64,000 bases of DNA from Calditrichota bacterium (GTDB taxonomy: Bacteria > Calditrichota > Calditrichia > RBG-13-44-9 > J042), in NCBI GenBank assembly GCA_013150955.1, contig JAADJD010000005.1, forward strand, positions 1 to 64,000, written 5' to 3'. Of the stretch, positions 51,880 through 61,668 are shown in pieces. The position numbers were made by a program, and so were the translations under genes. Each line of letters starts with the position of its first letter. Within the stretch, counting starts at the first letter, position 1. The notes below the pieces were generated by a model, which saw nothing but the letters and a program-made list of their open reading frames with translations, was not told the DNA's origin and searched no databases.

Positions 51880-53187
51880 TTACGAAATTCTTTTGAGGAG
51901 TGCGGTGCATTCATTCCAGGCTCGATCTACGATTTCATCTTTATTATATGCCAGGGGAAGGCCATCCTTTACCACCCAATTTCCGTCGACAATAACGTGA
52001 ACCACGTTTTGGGTTTGTGCTGAATAGACAATTTGAGAATAAATATTATCGGCCGGTACCACCTGAACTTTATTGAGATCCAGGATGGTCAGATCGGCCA
52101 GTTTGCCAACCTCGATGCTACCGATTTTGTCCGCCATTCCCAGCGTGCGCGCCCCATTGATGGTGACCATGTCAAAAACATCCTGAGCGGTGATGGAGGT
52201 TACGCCAAAACGCGGTTTGTGGATCAGTGCCGCCAGTCGCATGTCAATAAAAATGTCCAGATTATTGTTACAGGGGGCACCGTCGGATCCAAGCGATACG
52301 TTAATTCCCTTGTGTAACATTCGGGGAATCGGAGCGAATCCGGAACCCAATTTCAGATTTGCAGAAGGGCAGTGCAGCACGTTGATCTGGTACTCCCTGA
52401 GATACTCCATTTCCCGCTCCGAGACCCAGATGCAATGGGCCAGACACAGTCGGGAGGAAGCCAGTCCCTTTTCCACGAAAAATTCCACATTATCGTAGCC
52501 GGTCTGTTTTTTTACCAGAGCCACTTCTTTTTGATTTTCGGATGCGTGGGAGTGGATGAGCAGTTTGTGGCTTTCCGACAGGGCTTTAATGCCTTCCCAT
52601 AAAGCGTCGCTGCAGGAGGGGACGAATCGGGGCGCCAGGGCGTACTGGATGCGTCCATTGGCTGCACCGTGCCAGCGCTGGATCAGTTCTTCGGTGGATT
52701 TCAGTGCGTCGTCTGTGCTTTCTTTGTAGGGCTGATCTCCATAATCCATCATCACCTTGCCACTGAATCCTCGAATACCGCTGCGCACCATCTCCTCGAA
52801 AACCACGTCCATGTGCCGCCCATTGCCCATGTCCAGAATGCTGGTTACCCCGCTGCGCAGCATTTCGTATAATCCCAGCTGGGCGGAGACACGCAGAGAG
52901 GCCTCCGTGTGGGCCATTTCCATGGGCCAGATGTGAAGGCTGAGCCAGTCCAGTAGTTCCAGGTCATCTGCCAGATTGCGGAACAGTGTCTGGCACAGGT
53001 GGACGTGGGTCTGGATGAGTCCCGGAATCACCGTCAATCCACTTAAATCCAGTTCTTCCACGCCGGGATTTTCCAGTTGTCTGCCCAAGGATTCAATGCG
53101 GTTATCTTTTATAAGGATGTCTCCCTCAAAGATATCGCGGTTGGGGTTCTGGGTTACAATCGTGGCATTCTTCAGCAGTATATTCAT
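51880..53187 (-). CDS. mtaD: Amidohydrolase, 5'-methylthioadenosine / S-adenosylhomocysteine / 5'-deoxyadenosine deaminase type
   Basis: A 435-residue zinc-dependent deaminase of the amidohydrolase superfamily. It has GLIQTHVHLCQTLFRNLADD (HxH), the LLIHSHASENQKE segment, LCLAHCIWVSERE (His), VLHCPSANLKLGSGFAP and NVSLGSDGAPCNNNLDIFID (Asp). Together these match the MtaD/DadD subgroup that deaminates adenosine-like nucleosides formed from SAM. Related chlorohydrolase-type members (AtzA/TrzA) share the fold, so the exact substrate is inferred. It is the first gene of the minus-strand block and lies with adenosine deaminase. Confidence 0.85.
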   Translation of the reverse strand: MNILLKNATIVTQNPNRDIFEGDILIKDNRIESLGRQLENPGVEELDLSGLTVIPGLIQTHVHLCQTLFRNLADDLELLDWLSLHIWPMEMAHTEASLRVSAQLGLYEMLRSGVTSILDMGNGRHMDVVFEEMVRSGIRGFSGKVMMDYGDQPYKESTDDALKSTEELIQRWHGAANGRIQYALAPRFVPSCSDALWEGIKALSESHKLLIHSHASENQKEVALVKKQTGYDNVEFFVEKGLASSRLCLAHCIWVSEREMEYLREYQINVLHCPSANLKLGSGFAPIPRMLHKGINVSLGSDGAPCNNNLDIFIDMRLAALIHKPRFGVTSITAQDVFDMVTINGARTLGMADKIGSIEVGKLADLTILDLNKVQVVPADNIYSQIVYSAQTQNVVHVIVDGNWVVKDGLPLAYNKDEIVDRAWNECTALLKRIS

Positions 53188-53339
53188 TCACCAACCTTTT
53201 TCGCTACAGTTCCGTCTTTCAAAACTTTGCAAATTTAGTTTTATCAAGGAATTGAAGCAAGCAAAATTCCTGGCGGCCGTCGGATTTTCCAATTTTCTGG
53301 AATTCCTGAATATCGGCATTGGGCAGTCGGCAATTAACA

Positions 53340-53980
53340 GTAGTCAGTGGGCAGTTTGCAGTATGCAGTTGGCAGTTGTTGTAGCCACGCATTGGATGGT
53401 TTTTTCCATATGCAGCAGATAATGGTAGTCGTTGGCTTTGTATCGGTATCCAGTTAGCAGTAAGCAGTAGGCGATTGGCAATGGTAGTCGCGGGCTTTAT
53501 GCCCATATCTCAGTTGGCAGTTTGCAGTATGCAGTTGGCAGTTGTCGTAGCCATGCATTGGATGGTTTTTTTCCGTAAGCAGCAGGCAATGTTTGTCGTG
53601 GGCTTTGCACAAGTATCCACTTAGCAGTGGGCAATTGGAAATGGTAGTCGCGGGCTTTATGCCCGCGGGGTGTAAGGTAAATTAGCTTTACATTAGAGCA
53701 AGAATAAACCCTGGAACATATTTTTTTCCAGATATCATCAAATGGATTTTGTTATTTTTATTCGTTTTAATTCGTGTAATTCGTAGGCTATTGCATAATC
53801 CGGGATTAACAAATCACTGCAGGCTAAAAGCCTGCGGCTACCGTGGCTATAATCAATGGTACGATACACACCGTTAACCAAACAAGCGTCCTCCCCCCGG
53901 CAAGGCGGGTGGAGGACGCTACCGACTCTGGAGAGTCGGGCTACAACCTGGCATCCGCAGGCTAAATGCCTGCGGCTACC
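53340..53980 (-). repeat. Right arm of the long inverted repeat, with an internal tandem duplication
   Basis: The reverse complement matches the left arm (48109-48600). The shared modules run from the CCGCAGGCT hairpin (53957-53976) through the CCGACTCT hairpin, the second CCGCAGGCT-type hairpin near 53820, the dispersed element (about 53695-53812) and the CGCGGGC hairpin. A unit of about 160-166 bp is then repeated: 'ATGGTAGTCGCGGGCTTTAT' occurs at 53481 and 53641, and 'GCAGTATGCAGTTGGCAGTT' near 53358 and 53524. No gene is present in 53188-54317; the flank 53188-53339 shows nothing recognisable. Confidence 0.88.
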
Positions 53981-55319
<1,339 letters not shown>

Positions 55320-55323
55320 ATCT

Positions 55324-55353
55324 AAATCCCCCGGCAACCGTCGGGGGATTTTT
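55324..55353 (+). terminator. Intrinsic terminator after gap
   Basis: The stem AAATCCCCCG / CGGGGGATTT with an 8-nt interior runs into TTTCTTT. It begins four bases after the gap stop. The remaining 150 bp to pgk shows only a short CAGACGTCTG palindrome. Confidence 0.9.
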
Positions 55354-55503
55354 CTTTCGCCTGGACTCGGGTGCATCCTCTAAAGGAATTGGTTTTCTGC
55401 CTGATTCAGACCGGAGTGAGGCACCCGTGTTGGCGTTCAGACGTCTGTTCAAGGTGTTTCCGGAAGGATGTAAAATTCTGGTTGAAGATCGGAGGGACTG
55501 AAG

Positions 55504-56700
55504 ATGGCCAAATTAACCATTGATGATCTGGAGTTAAAAGGAAAGACTGTGCTGGTTCGGGTGGATTTTAATGTACCTCTGGACGATCAATTCCGCGTAA
55601 CGGATGACTTCCGTATTCGTTCGGCGCTGCCCACCATTCAAAAAATCATCCGGGAAGGAGGTCGCGCTGTGCTCTGTTCCCATCTGGGGCGTCCCAAAGG
55701 GCAGCGAAACGAGAAGTATTCTCTGAAACCTGTGGCCGATCGTTTGGCAGAGTTGCTGGGACAGAATGTTCATTTTGCACCCGATTGCATTGGCCCCGAG
55801 GTGGATCGCCTGAAACAGCAACTCAAAGATGGAGAGGTATTGCTGCTGGAGAATCTGCGGTTTCATCCGGGGGAAGAAGCCAACGATCCCGAATTTGCCC
55901 GCCAGCTGGCCAGCTATTGTGATGTATATGTGAATGATGCCTTTGGGACGGCGCATCGGGCGCATGCCTCGACTGTGGGGGTGACCCGCTATTTTGATTG
56001 CTGTGCCGCCGGATACCTGATGCAAAAGGAACTGGAATATCTGGGAAAGGCGCTGGAAAATCCAGAGCGGCCATTCGTTACCATCCTGGGTGGGGCGAAA
56101 ATTTCCGGCAAAATCGATGTCATCCTCAATCTGCTGGATAAAACCGATGTGCTGCTCATCGGTGGAGGCATGATTTTCACCTTTTTTAAGGCTCAGGGAT
56201 TGGAAATCGGAAAATCCATTCTGGAGGAAGATCGCCTGGAGATGGCACGGGATATTCTGGATCGCGCTTCCCGCAGTCGTACCCGTTTGGAATTGCCGGT
56301 GGATGTCGTGGTGGCGGACAGGGTGGAAGCGGGGGCTTCCACCACGGTGGTGGACGTCAACGCCATGCCTTCGGATGGCATTGGTGTGGACATCGGGCCA
56401 CGAACCATTGAGAAATATAAAGAATTTCTGGCAACCGCCCGCACGGTGGTCTGGAATGGCCCCATGGGCGTTTTCGAAATCCCGGATTTTGCCAGAGGTA
56501 CCGAAGCCATTGCCCGCTACCTGGCGGAGATTACCGAGAAAGGGGCGATTACCATCGTGGGAGGCGGTGATTCCGCCGCTGCGGTGAAGCAGTTTGGCCT
56601 GTCGGATAAACTCTCACACGTGTCCACTGGCGGCGGGGCATCGCTGGAGTTCCTGGAAGGGAAAACCCTGCCTGGTGTGGCAGCCTTAACGGATAAATAA
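55504..56700 (+). CDS. pgk: Phosphoglycerate kinase
   Basis: A 398-residue enzyme transferring phosphate from 1,3-bisphosphoglycerate to ADP. It has [49 protein letters not shown] (substrate basic patch), [20 protein letters not shown] and the C-terminal [15 protein letters not shown] and [14 protein letters not shown] nucleotide loops. GGAGG lies nine bases before the ATG. Confidence 0.98.
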   Translation: MAKLTIDDLELKGKTVLVRVDFNVPLDDQFRVTDDFRIRSALPTIQKIIREGGRAVLCSHLGRPKGQRNEKYSLKPVADRLAELLGQNVHFAPDCIGPEVDRLKQQLKDGEVLLLENLRFHPGEEANDPEFARQLASYCDVYVNDAFGTAHRAHASTVGVTRYFDCCAAGYLMQKELEYLGKALENPERPFVTILGGAKISGKIDVILNLLDKTDVLLIGGGMIFTFFKAQGLEIGKSILEEDRLEMARDILDRASRSRTRLELPVDVVVADRVEAGASTTVVDVNAMPSDGIGVDIGPRTIEKYKEFLATARTVVWNGPMGVFEIPDFARGTEAIARYLAEITEKGAITIVGGGDSAAAVKQFGLSDKLSHVSTGGGASLEFLEGKTLPGVAALTDK

Positions 56701-56727
56701 TTCCGTCGCCGTTTGTTTCCAGCAAAA

Positions 56728-56758
56728 ACGTTCCGGTGGCGATTGGCGGCCGGAACGT
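56728..56758. other. Hairpin between pgk and tpiA
   Basis: The nine-base arms ACGTTCCGG (56728-56736) and CCGGAACGT (56750-56758) pair across 13 nt. There is no T-run. It may end or stabilise the pgk transcript. Confidence 0.4.
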
Positions 56759-56877
56759 GGGAAGGATTGGTGGGGTGAAGTTGCACTGTGAGCACCATCA
56801 TGCGTGGAGAAGGGACTTCTTTTTATTTTTGAAACTTGGGATGACTTGCGTTTCACGGATAAAAAAGAGGGGTGATC

Positions 56878-57645
56878 ATGAGAAAGAAAATGATTGCGGG
56901 TAACTGGAAAATGCATAAAACCAACGCCGAGGCGGTACGTCTGGTAACGCAGCTCAGGCGGATGCTGGAAAAGAAACCCGCCCGGAAAACCGAGGTGGTG
57001 GTCTGTCCGCCATTTACCGCGCTGGTTCCCGTTGCGGAACTGTTAAAAGGCAGTAAAATCCAGCTGGGTGCCCAGAACATTTTCTGGGAAGAAGAAGGAG
57101 CCTTTACCGGCGAGGTTTCCGCCCGAATGGTAAAAAGTGCCGGGGCAAAATACGTGATCATTGGACATTCGGAACGTCGCCGGTATTTCAAGGAAGATGA
57201 AAACATCATCAACAAAAAAATTCGACTGGCACTAAAGAACAAGCTTCGGGTGATTCATTGTGTGGGAGAAACCCTGGAAGAACGGGAACACAACCTGACC
57301 CAGGACATCATCATCAATCAACTGGAATGGGGCCTGAAGGGATTTACAGCCGATGATTTCAAGAGGATTGTCATTGCCTACGAGCCGGTCTGGGCCATTG
57401 GCACCGGTAAAACGGCCACTCCGGAGCAGGCGCAGGAAGTGCATGCCTTTATCCGCGAGATTTTGAATACGTTGTATGGTAGCCAGGTGGGTACGCGCAT
57501 CACCATTCTTTACGGGGGAAGTGTGAAGCCGGAAAATGCGGCGGGATTATTGTCACAGCCGGATGTGGATGGTGCGCTGGTTGGTGGCGCCTGTTTGAAT
57601 GCCAGAAGCTTTTTTCAGATCATTCAGGCCAGTGAGGGGGCCTGA
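56878..57645 (+). CDS. tpiA: Triosephosphate isomerase
   Basis: A 255-residue enzyme interconverting dihydroxyacetone phosphate and glyceraldehyde 3-phosphate. It has the substrate lysine in AGNWKMHK, the electrophile IIGHSERR, the catalytic Glu in AYEPVWAIGTGKTATPEQ (also the mobile loop) and YGGSVKPENA. The ATG at 56878 is chosen over a GTG at 56872, with AGAGGGG just upstream. Confidence 0.97.
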   Translation: MRKKMIAGNWKMHKTNAEAVRLVTQLRRMLEKKPARKTEVVVCPPFTALVPVAELLKGSKIQLGAQNIFWEEEGAFTGEVSARMVKSAGAKYVIIGHSERRRYFKEDENIINKKIRLALKNKLRVIHCVGETLEEREHNLTQDIIINQLEWGLKGFTADDFKRIVIAYEPVWAIGTGKTATPEQAQEVHAFIREILNTLYGSQVGTRITILYGGSVKPENAAGLLSQPDVDGALVGGACLNARSFFQIIQASEGA

Positions 57646-57657
57646 GCAATTGCAAAC

Positions 57658-57880
57658 TTAAACCCGGATTTTACATTCGCCTGCGAATTACAAGAATTCA
57701 CACGAACCAAAAGAATGAAATGCATTTGATGCAATCAGGATGAAAATGGGGTCCAGGGTTTGGTAGGTGGTTTGTTAATCCCAAATTATGCTTTGAACCT
57801 CAATTGACGCGAATGAACACAAATAAACCCAGATTATGCATAAGACCACGAATTGCACGAATTCACACAAATAAAATTAA
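57658..57880. repeat. Dispersed palindromic intergenic element, copy 6, rearranged
   Basis: The segments 'TTCGCCTGCGAATTACAAGA', 'GATGAAAATGGGGTCCAGGG', 'AATCCCAAATTATGC' and 'CCAGATTATGCATAAGACCA' are recognisable in the same order or inverted relative to other copies. At least two ends are joined, so this is a compound or degraded copy. It starts 13 bp after tpiA. Confidence 0.65.
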
Positions 57881-57895
57881 CCTGTTGTTCTAATT

Positions 57896-58025
57896 GGACA
57901 ACCCAAACCGTTAAAACGGTTCTGTAAATTATTGTTACTTTAGGAGTTGTCCACCCAGATAAATCTGGGTGTTAATGAATGATAATTTCGATTAACTCCT
58001 GGCTACTCCTGGCTTTAGCCAGGAG
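57896..58025. repeat. Cluster of hairpin units with A/T loops
   Basis: Three perfect hairpins lie in series. AACCGTT-AA-AACGGTT (57906-57921) is enclosed by GGACAAC (57896-57902) and GTTGTCC (57946-57952). ACCCAGAT-AA-ATCTGGGT spans 57953-57970. CTCCTGGCT-TT-AGCCAGGAG spans 58006-58025, with an extra half copy at 57996. They share the plan stem - AA/TT - stem with the hairpins in the 48 and 53 kb repeats but have different stems. No T-run follows. The remaining 58026-58198 is AT-rich; TTTTTCTG-C-CAGAAAAA (58138-58154) is a perfect dyad just upstream of the sigma-54-like promoter. Confidence 0.8.
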
Positions 58026-58198
58026 AAATAGATGAAGTAACCGATTGATTCGTGAATTCATGCATCATTTGAGTTCAAGGAAACCATCCGCTTCTTTGGT
58101 CGCTTTTCAAAAAATTCTCAACGATTTTCCCCTCAAATTTTTCTGCCAGAAAAATATTTTGTATTTTTAAACATGCCGATTAAATTTCAGGATCGAAA

Positions 58199-58216
58199 TT
58201 GGCATAATTTGTGCAA
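58199..58216 (+). promoter_or_regulatory. Candidate sigma-54 promoter of the two-component operon
   Basis: TTGGCATAATTTGTGCAA has GG (58201-58202) and GC (58213-58214) separated by exactly 10 bp, the invariant sigma-54 spacing. The -24 element TTGGCA is perfect, and the -12 element GTGC differs from TTGC at one base. The predicted start is near 58226, 18 bp before the kinase ATG. Confidence 0.65.
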
Positions 58217-58243
58217 ATCTATAAAAGAAAAACGAGGGGCCTG

Positions 58244-59764
58244 ATGGACTTTCGCCGATTGGGATTGAAATACCGTTTCATCGTTATCACCATTGCCGTG
58301 GTGGTACTGGTAACCCTGGCGGGTAGCCTGACCCTCCACGGGATATATCGCGCGGGTGGCAATGTGTACCGCCCGGAATATTTGATGGCAGTGGCCGCTT
58401 TTTATATCTTCATTGGGATCATCGGGGTGTTGCTGGTTTCCAAATACATGATCCAGCCGGTCGTGCATCTCACCCAGAAGGTGTACGAGGTGCGCAATGG
58501 GAACCTGGACATCGAGTTTTCCAACCATCAGAATCACGTGTGGATGGATGAAATGGATCAATTGTACGAGGGATTTGCCCACATGGTGCGCCATCTGCGG
58601 CAGACCATCGAAGAGTTGACCAAGGCAAAGGAACGGGCCGAAACCGTTTCCCGCGAACTTTACAAAAGTAAAAAACGCCTGGAGGCGGTATTTAACAGCC
58701 TGTCTGACGGCATCATGATTATTGACAAGAACTTTCGGATTGTGACGGCCAATCCGGTTATCCTGAAACTGATGGGCCGCACGGAGGAAGAAATCAAAGG
58801 AAAACACTGTTTTGAGATGTGCAACGGTAGCCTGCGGCGTTGCCAGTTCTGTCGGGCGACGGATACGTTCCGCTTTGGCGAGCACGAGATTACCTATTGC
58901 ACCAAACCCGATCCATCGGGGAAGGGCGACCGCATTCTGGAAGTCCACGATTTTCCCATGTTCGATGAAAATGGCGAGATTGTGCAAATCATTGAGTATG
59001 TCAAGGATGTAACCGATGCCATGCAAATGCAGGCCAAGCTGGAAAGTTCGCGGCGGCTGGCGGAGATTGGGGAAATGGCCGCCAAAGTGGCGCATGAGGT
59101 GCGCAATCCACTGAACGCCATCAAAGGCGCGACCCATTATTTGCGGGGGGAGATTCAGGAGGAATCGGTGGCTATGTATCTGGATTTGATCGAGGAACAG
59201 GTGGATCGAGTAAATCGGGTGGCCACGGATTTACTGGGATTGGCGCGTCCCCTGGAACCGGTTTTTCATCCGGGCAATCTGGAGAAAGTGATTCGACAGG
59301 CCTTGTGGGATACCCAGCAGGCACTGGACGATAAGCAGATTCGGGTGAAAACGCATATCCATCCCAATATCCCCGAAATTCCCCTGGATGAAAATCAGAT
59401 TGAGCAGGCGCTGGTAAATTTAATTTTAAATGCGGTGGATGCCATGGAAGAAGGGGGGCAGTTGACCATCGAACTGAAGTCCCTTTGTGGAGGAAACGGC
59501 ATGCGGGGGGAACATTTGCAGCTGGTGATTGCCGATACCGGTTGTGGCATCCCCGCCGAAACGCGTGAACAGATTTTCCAGCCGTTTTTTACCACCAAAA
59601 TAAAGGGAACCGGTCTGGGACTTACCATTGTGAAGAAAATTGTGGAACACCATCAGGGACAAATTGAAATTGAAAGCGAGGAAAATCAGGGAACCCGGGT
59701 GATCATTCGGTTGCCGTTAAACATCCGTCACCATGAAGCCAAAATTTACAATTTTAGTAGTTGA
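58244..59764 (+). CDS. PAS-containing sensor histidine kinase (NtrB/AtoS-like)
   Basis: A 506-residue membrane kinase. It has two membrane helices (about 11-32 and 47-66) with only a short outside loop, a HAMP linker ([20 protein letters not shown]), and a coiled linker. The PAS domain (about 148-262) contains four cysteines, Cys189, Cys193, Cys200 and Cys203 ([16 protein letters not shown]), then HisKA with His284 in [17 protein letters not shown] and a full HATPase ([34 protein letters not shown]). The tiny periplasmic loop and cysteine-rich PAS suggest internal redox, metal or sulfur-species sensing (inference). ATG 58244 has GAGGGG at the right distance. Its last 32 bp overlap the regulator gene. 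Confidence 0.92.
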   Translation: MDFRRLGLKYRFIVITIAVVVLVTLAGSLTLHGIYRAGGNVYRPEYLMAVAAFYIFIGIIGVLLVSKYMIQPVVHLTQKVYEVRNGNLDIEFSNHQNHVWMDEMDQLYEGFAHMVRHLRQTIEELTKAKERAETVSRELYKSKKRLEAVFNSLSDGIMIIDKNFRIVTANPVILKLMGRTEEEIKGKHCFEMCNGSLRRCQFCRATDTFRFGEHEITYCTKPDPSGKGDRILEVHDFPMFDENGEIVQIIEYVKDVTDAMQMQAKLESSRRLAEIGEMAAKVAHEVRNPLNAIKGATHYLRGEIQEESVAMYLDLIEEQVDRVNRVATDLLGLARPLEPVFHPGNLEKVIRQALWDTQQALDDKQIRVKTHIHPNIPEIPLDENQIEQALVNLILNAVDAMEEGGQLTIELKSLCGGNGMRGEHLQLVIADTGCGIPAETREQIFQPFFTTKIKGTGLGLTIVKKIVEHHQGQIEIESEENQGTRVIIRLPLNIRHHEAKIYNFSS

Positions 59765-61133
59765 TGACGAAGAGCCCATCCTTCGGGTCATGGAAGCCAA
59801 TCTGGTGCGGGAGGGTTACGAGGTAAAAACCGCCCGCGACGCGACCACAGCACTTCAGATCCTGCAACAGGATCAGGTGAGCACGGTGATTGTAGACTAC
59901 CTGATGCCGGGGATGAATGGCATTGAAATGATTCAGCGCATGAAGGAGATGCAGCTGGATGTGCCCGTCATTGTGGTCACCGCGTACGGTACGATTGAAC
60001 AGGCCGTACAGGCCATGAAGCTGGGGGCATTTAATTATCTGACCAAGCCCATCAATTACGATGAGTTGATTTCCATTGTTAAAAAGGCAGTGGAGCAGCA
60101 TGCGCTGGCGCTGGAGGTGCAGCGGTTGCGACAGGAGATTACCTCGCAGTACGGATTCGATCAGATTGTGGGGCAAAATCAAAAGATGCAGGAGATCTTC
60201 TCGCTGGTGCGGGATGTGGCAGAAACCGATGCCACGGTGCTGATCCGCGGTGAAACCGGTACCGGAAAAGAGCTCATTGCCCGGGCACTGCATTTCAATA
60301 GTCCACGGAAAAATAAACCTTTCGTGCGGGTGAATTGTCCCGCCATTGCAGAAACCTTGCTGGAGAGCGAGCTATTTGGCCACGAAAAAGGCGCGTTCAC
60401 CGGGGCGATCAAGACGCGCATCGGACGCTTTGAGCAGGCCGATGGTGGCACCATATTTCTGGATGAAGTGGGCGATTTGCCCCTTCGCATCCAGTCGAAA
60501 TTGTTGCGGGTGCTGCAGGAAAAGGAGTTTGAACGGGTTGGGGGCAATAAAACCATCAAGGTGGATGTGCGCATCATTTCCGCCACCAATAAGGATCTGG
60601 AGGCAGAAGTGCAGGCCGGAAATTTTCGCCAGGATTTGTTTTACCGGCTGAATGTGGTGCCCATTGTGGTGCCGCCATTACGTGAGCGACCGGATGACAT
60701 CCCCCTGCTGGCCATGCATTTTTTGAAAAAATATGCCCGCCGATTCAACAAACCGGTTCATGAGATTTCTCCAGAAGGCATGGCGCTGCTGGTGGAACAG
60801 CCCTGGCCGGGAAATGTACGCCAGCTGGAAAATGTGATTGAACGGGCCATTATTCTGGAGAAAAGTGAACAACTACAACGGGATACCCTGCTCCGCTGCC
60901 TGGAATATAAACCCACCAATCTCTATTCCTTTCCCATCAATGCCCGTAAGCCCTTGAAAGAATTAAAAGAACAGCTGATTGAAAATTTCGAGAAGGAATA
61001 CATCATCACCCTGTTGAAAGAGTTCAAGGGAAATATCAGCGCGGCTGCACGGGCATCGGGGATTCACTACAAAAATTTTTACGAGAAAATGCGCAAGTAC
61101 AATATCCGCCGGGGGGATTATCAGGAGGAATGA
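59733..61133 (+). CDS. NtrC-family sigma-54-dependent response regulator
   Basis: A 466-residue enhancer-binding protein. The receiver domain has DDE at 11-13, phospho-acceptor Asp55 (VIVDYLMPGMNG) and the Thr and Lys switch residues in VVTAYG and YLTKPI. The AAA+ domain has Walker A GETGTGKE (173-180), the sigma-54 contact loop GAFTGA (220-225) and Walker B GGTIFLDEVGDLP. The C-terminal Fis-type HTH is GNISAAARASGIHYKNFYEK. It activates sigma-54 RNA polymerase. The matching promoter and dyad sites lie in the 535-bp gap downstream, before the sulfur-relay genes. Confidence 0.95.
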   Translation: MKPKFTILVVDDEEPILRVMEANLVREGYEVKTARDATTALQILQQDQVSTVIVDYLMPGMNGIEMIQRMKEMQLDVPVIVVTAYGTIEQAVQAMKLGAFNYLTKPINYDELISIVKKAVEQHALALEVQRLRQEITSQYGFDQIVGQNQKMQEIFSLVRDVAETDATVLIRGETGTGKELIARALHFNSPRKNKPFVRVNCPAIAETLLESELFGHEKGAFTGAIKTRIGRFEQADGGTIFLDEVGDLPLRIQSKLLRVLQEKEFERVGGNKTIKVDVRIISATNKDLEAEVQAGNFRQDLFYRLNVVPIVVPPLRERPDDIPLLAMHFLKKYARRFNKPVHEISPEGMALLVEQPWPGNVRQLENVIERAIILEKSEQLQRDTLLRCLEYKPTNLYSFPINARKPLKELKEQLIENFEKEYIITLLKEFKGNISAAARASGIHYKNFYEKMRKYNIRRGDYQEE

Positions 61134-61226
61134 CCCCGGTCGATTTGCCCATCGGTCGAACAATGAATCTTTATCCACCAATCAGAAACTCCCTTCGCAG
61201 GGCATGCTGAGGTGTTTGCAATTATG

Positions 61227-61413
61227 CCAGATTATGCATTAGCCTACGAATTACACGAATTAACACCAATAAAAATAATAAAATGCACTGGATTCTATCT
61301 GGATGAAAATGTTTTCCATGAAAATGTTTTCCCGGATATATTCGCTATTTTATTGATTTTTTTCGAATTCATTCGCGTGATTCGTGGTTTAACGCTCTAT
61401 TTGGGATTATGCC
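61227..61413. repeat. Dispersed palindromic intergenic element, copy 7
   Basis: It runs from 'CCAGATTATGCATTAGCC' and 'TACGAATTACACGAATTAAC' to 'TTCATTCGCGTGATTCGTGG' and 'TTTGGGATTATGCC', with imperfect inverted ends and the central GGATGAAAATGTTTTCC partly duplicated. An 88-codon frame across it is not credible as a gene. It lies between the response regulator and the upstream sites of the sulfur operon. Confidence 0.75.
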
Positions 61414-61465
61414 CACCTGCAAAGACGATGATTCTTTCCGTTCCAATTGAAGGATTTGAGCGACA

Positions 61466-61519
61466 TTATGGTATTTAGGTTATAACGCCGGTGCCATAAT
61501 TATGGTAAAAATACCATAA
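61466..61519 (+). promoter_or_regulatory. Candidate upstream activator binding sites (two dyads) for the sigma-54 promoter
   Basis: Four copies of one 8-bp half site lie in alternating orientation: TTATGGTA (61466-61473), TGCCATAA (61492-61499), TTATGGTA (61500-61507) and TACCATAA (61512-61519). The last two form a perfect dyad with four A between; the first two form a nearly perfect dyad with wider spacing. The array ends 110 bp before the -24 element, normal for enhancer sites of NtrC-type activators. The obvious ligand is the regulator encoded just upstream (inference). Confidence 0.65.
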
Positions 61520-61628
61520 CTGTTGGATCGATGGAAACCCGCCTGAATGATCCGTTTTACTTGCAAATTCTATAAAATTTCAGGGGAATCCGTTTATAGA
61601 GTGAAATATTTCACGAATGTGAAAATTC

Positions 61629-61644
61629 TGGAACGCCGTTTGCA
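61629..61644 (+). promoter_or_regulatory. Sigma-54 promoter of the sulfur-relay operon
   Basis: CTGGAACGCCGTTTGCA matches the consensus YTGGCACG-N4-TTGCA at all but one base (A for C in the -24 box). GG (61630-61631) and GC (61642-61643) are exactly 10 bp apart. The predicted start near 61655 lies 14 bp before the first gene, leaving just enough room for AGGAGG. Confidence 0.8.
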
Positions 61645-61668
61645 CATCACCGGGGCCAGGAGGAAAGG

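Noticed and set aside
53330-53680. Regularly repeated sequence resembling a CRISPR array
   Set aside because: Units are about 160 bp with degenerate sub-repeats, there are no uniform 25-40 bp repeats with unique spacers, and no cas genes are near; it belongs to the inverted-repeat arm.
58187-59137. 316-codon minus-strand open frame
   Set aside because: It is antisense to the histidine kinase, whose HAMP, PAS and HisKA motifs are clear on the plus strand; the antisense protein has no recognisable domain.
61212-61478. 88-codon forward frame before the sulfur operon
   Set aside because: It translates a copy of the dispersed palindromic repeat and the activator-site region; the protein-like sequence is a by-product of AT-rich repeat DNA.
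61629-61668. Ordinary sigma-70 promoter for the TusA-like gene
   Set aside because: No -35/-10 pair with 16-18 bp spacing fits, whereas the sigma-54 match is near perfect.
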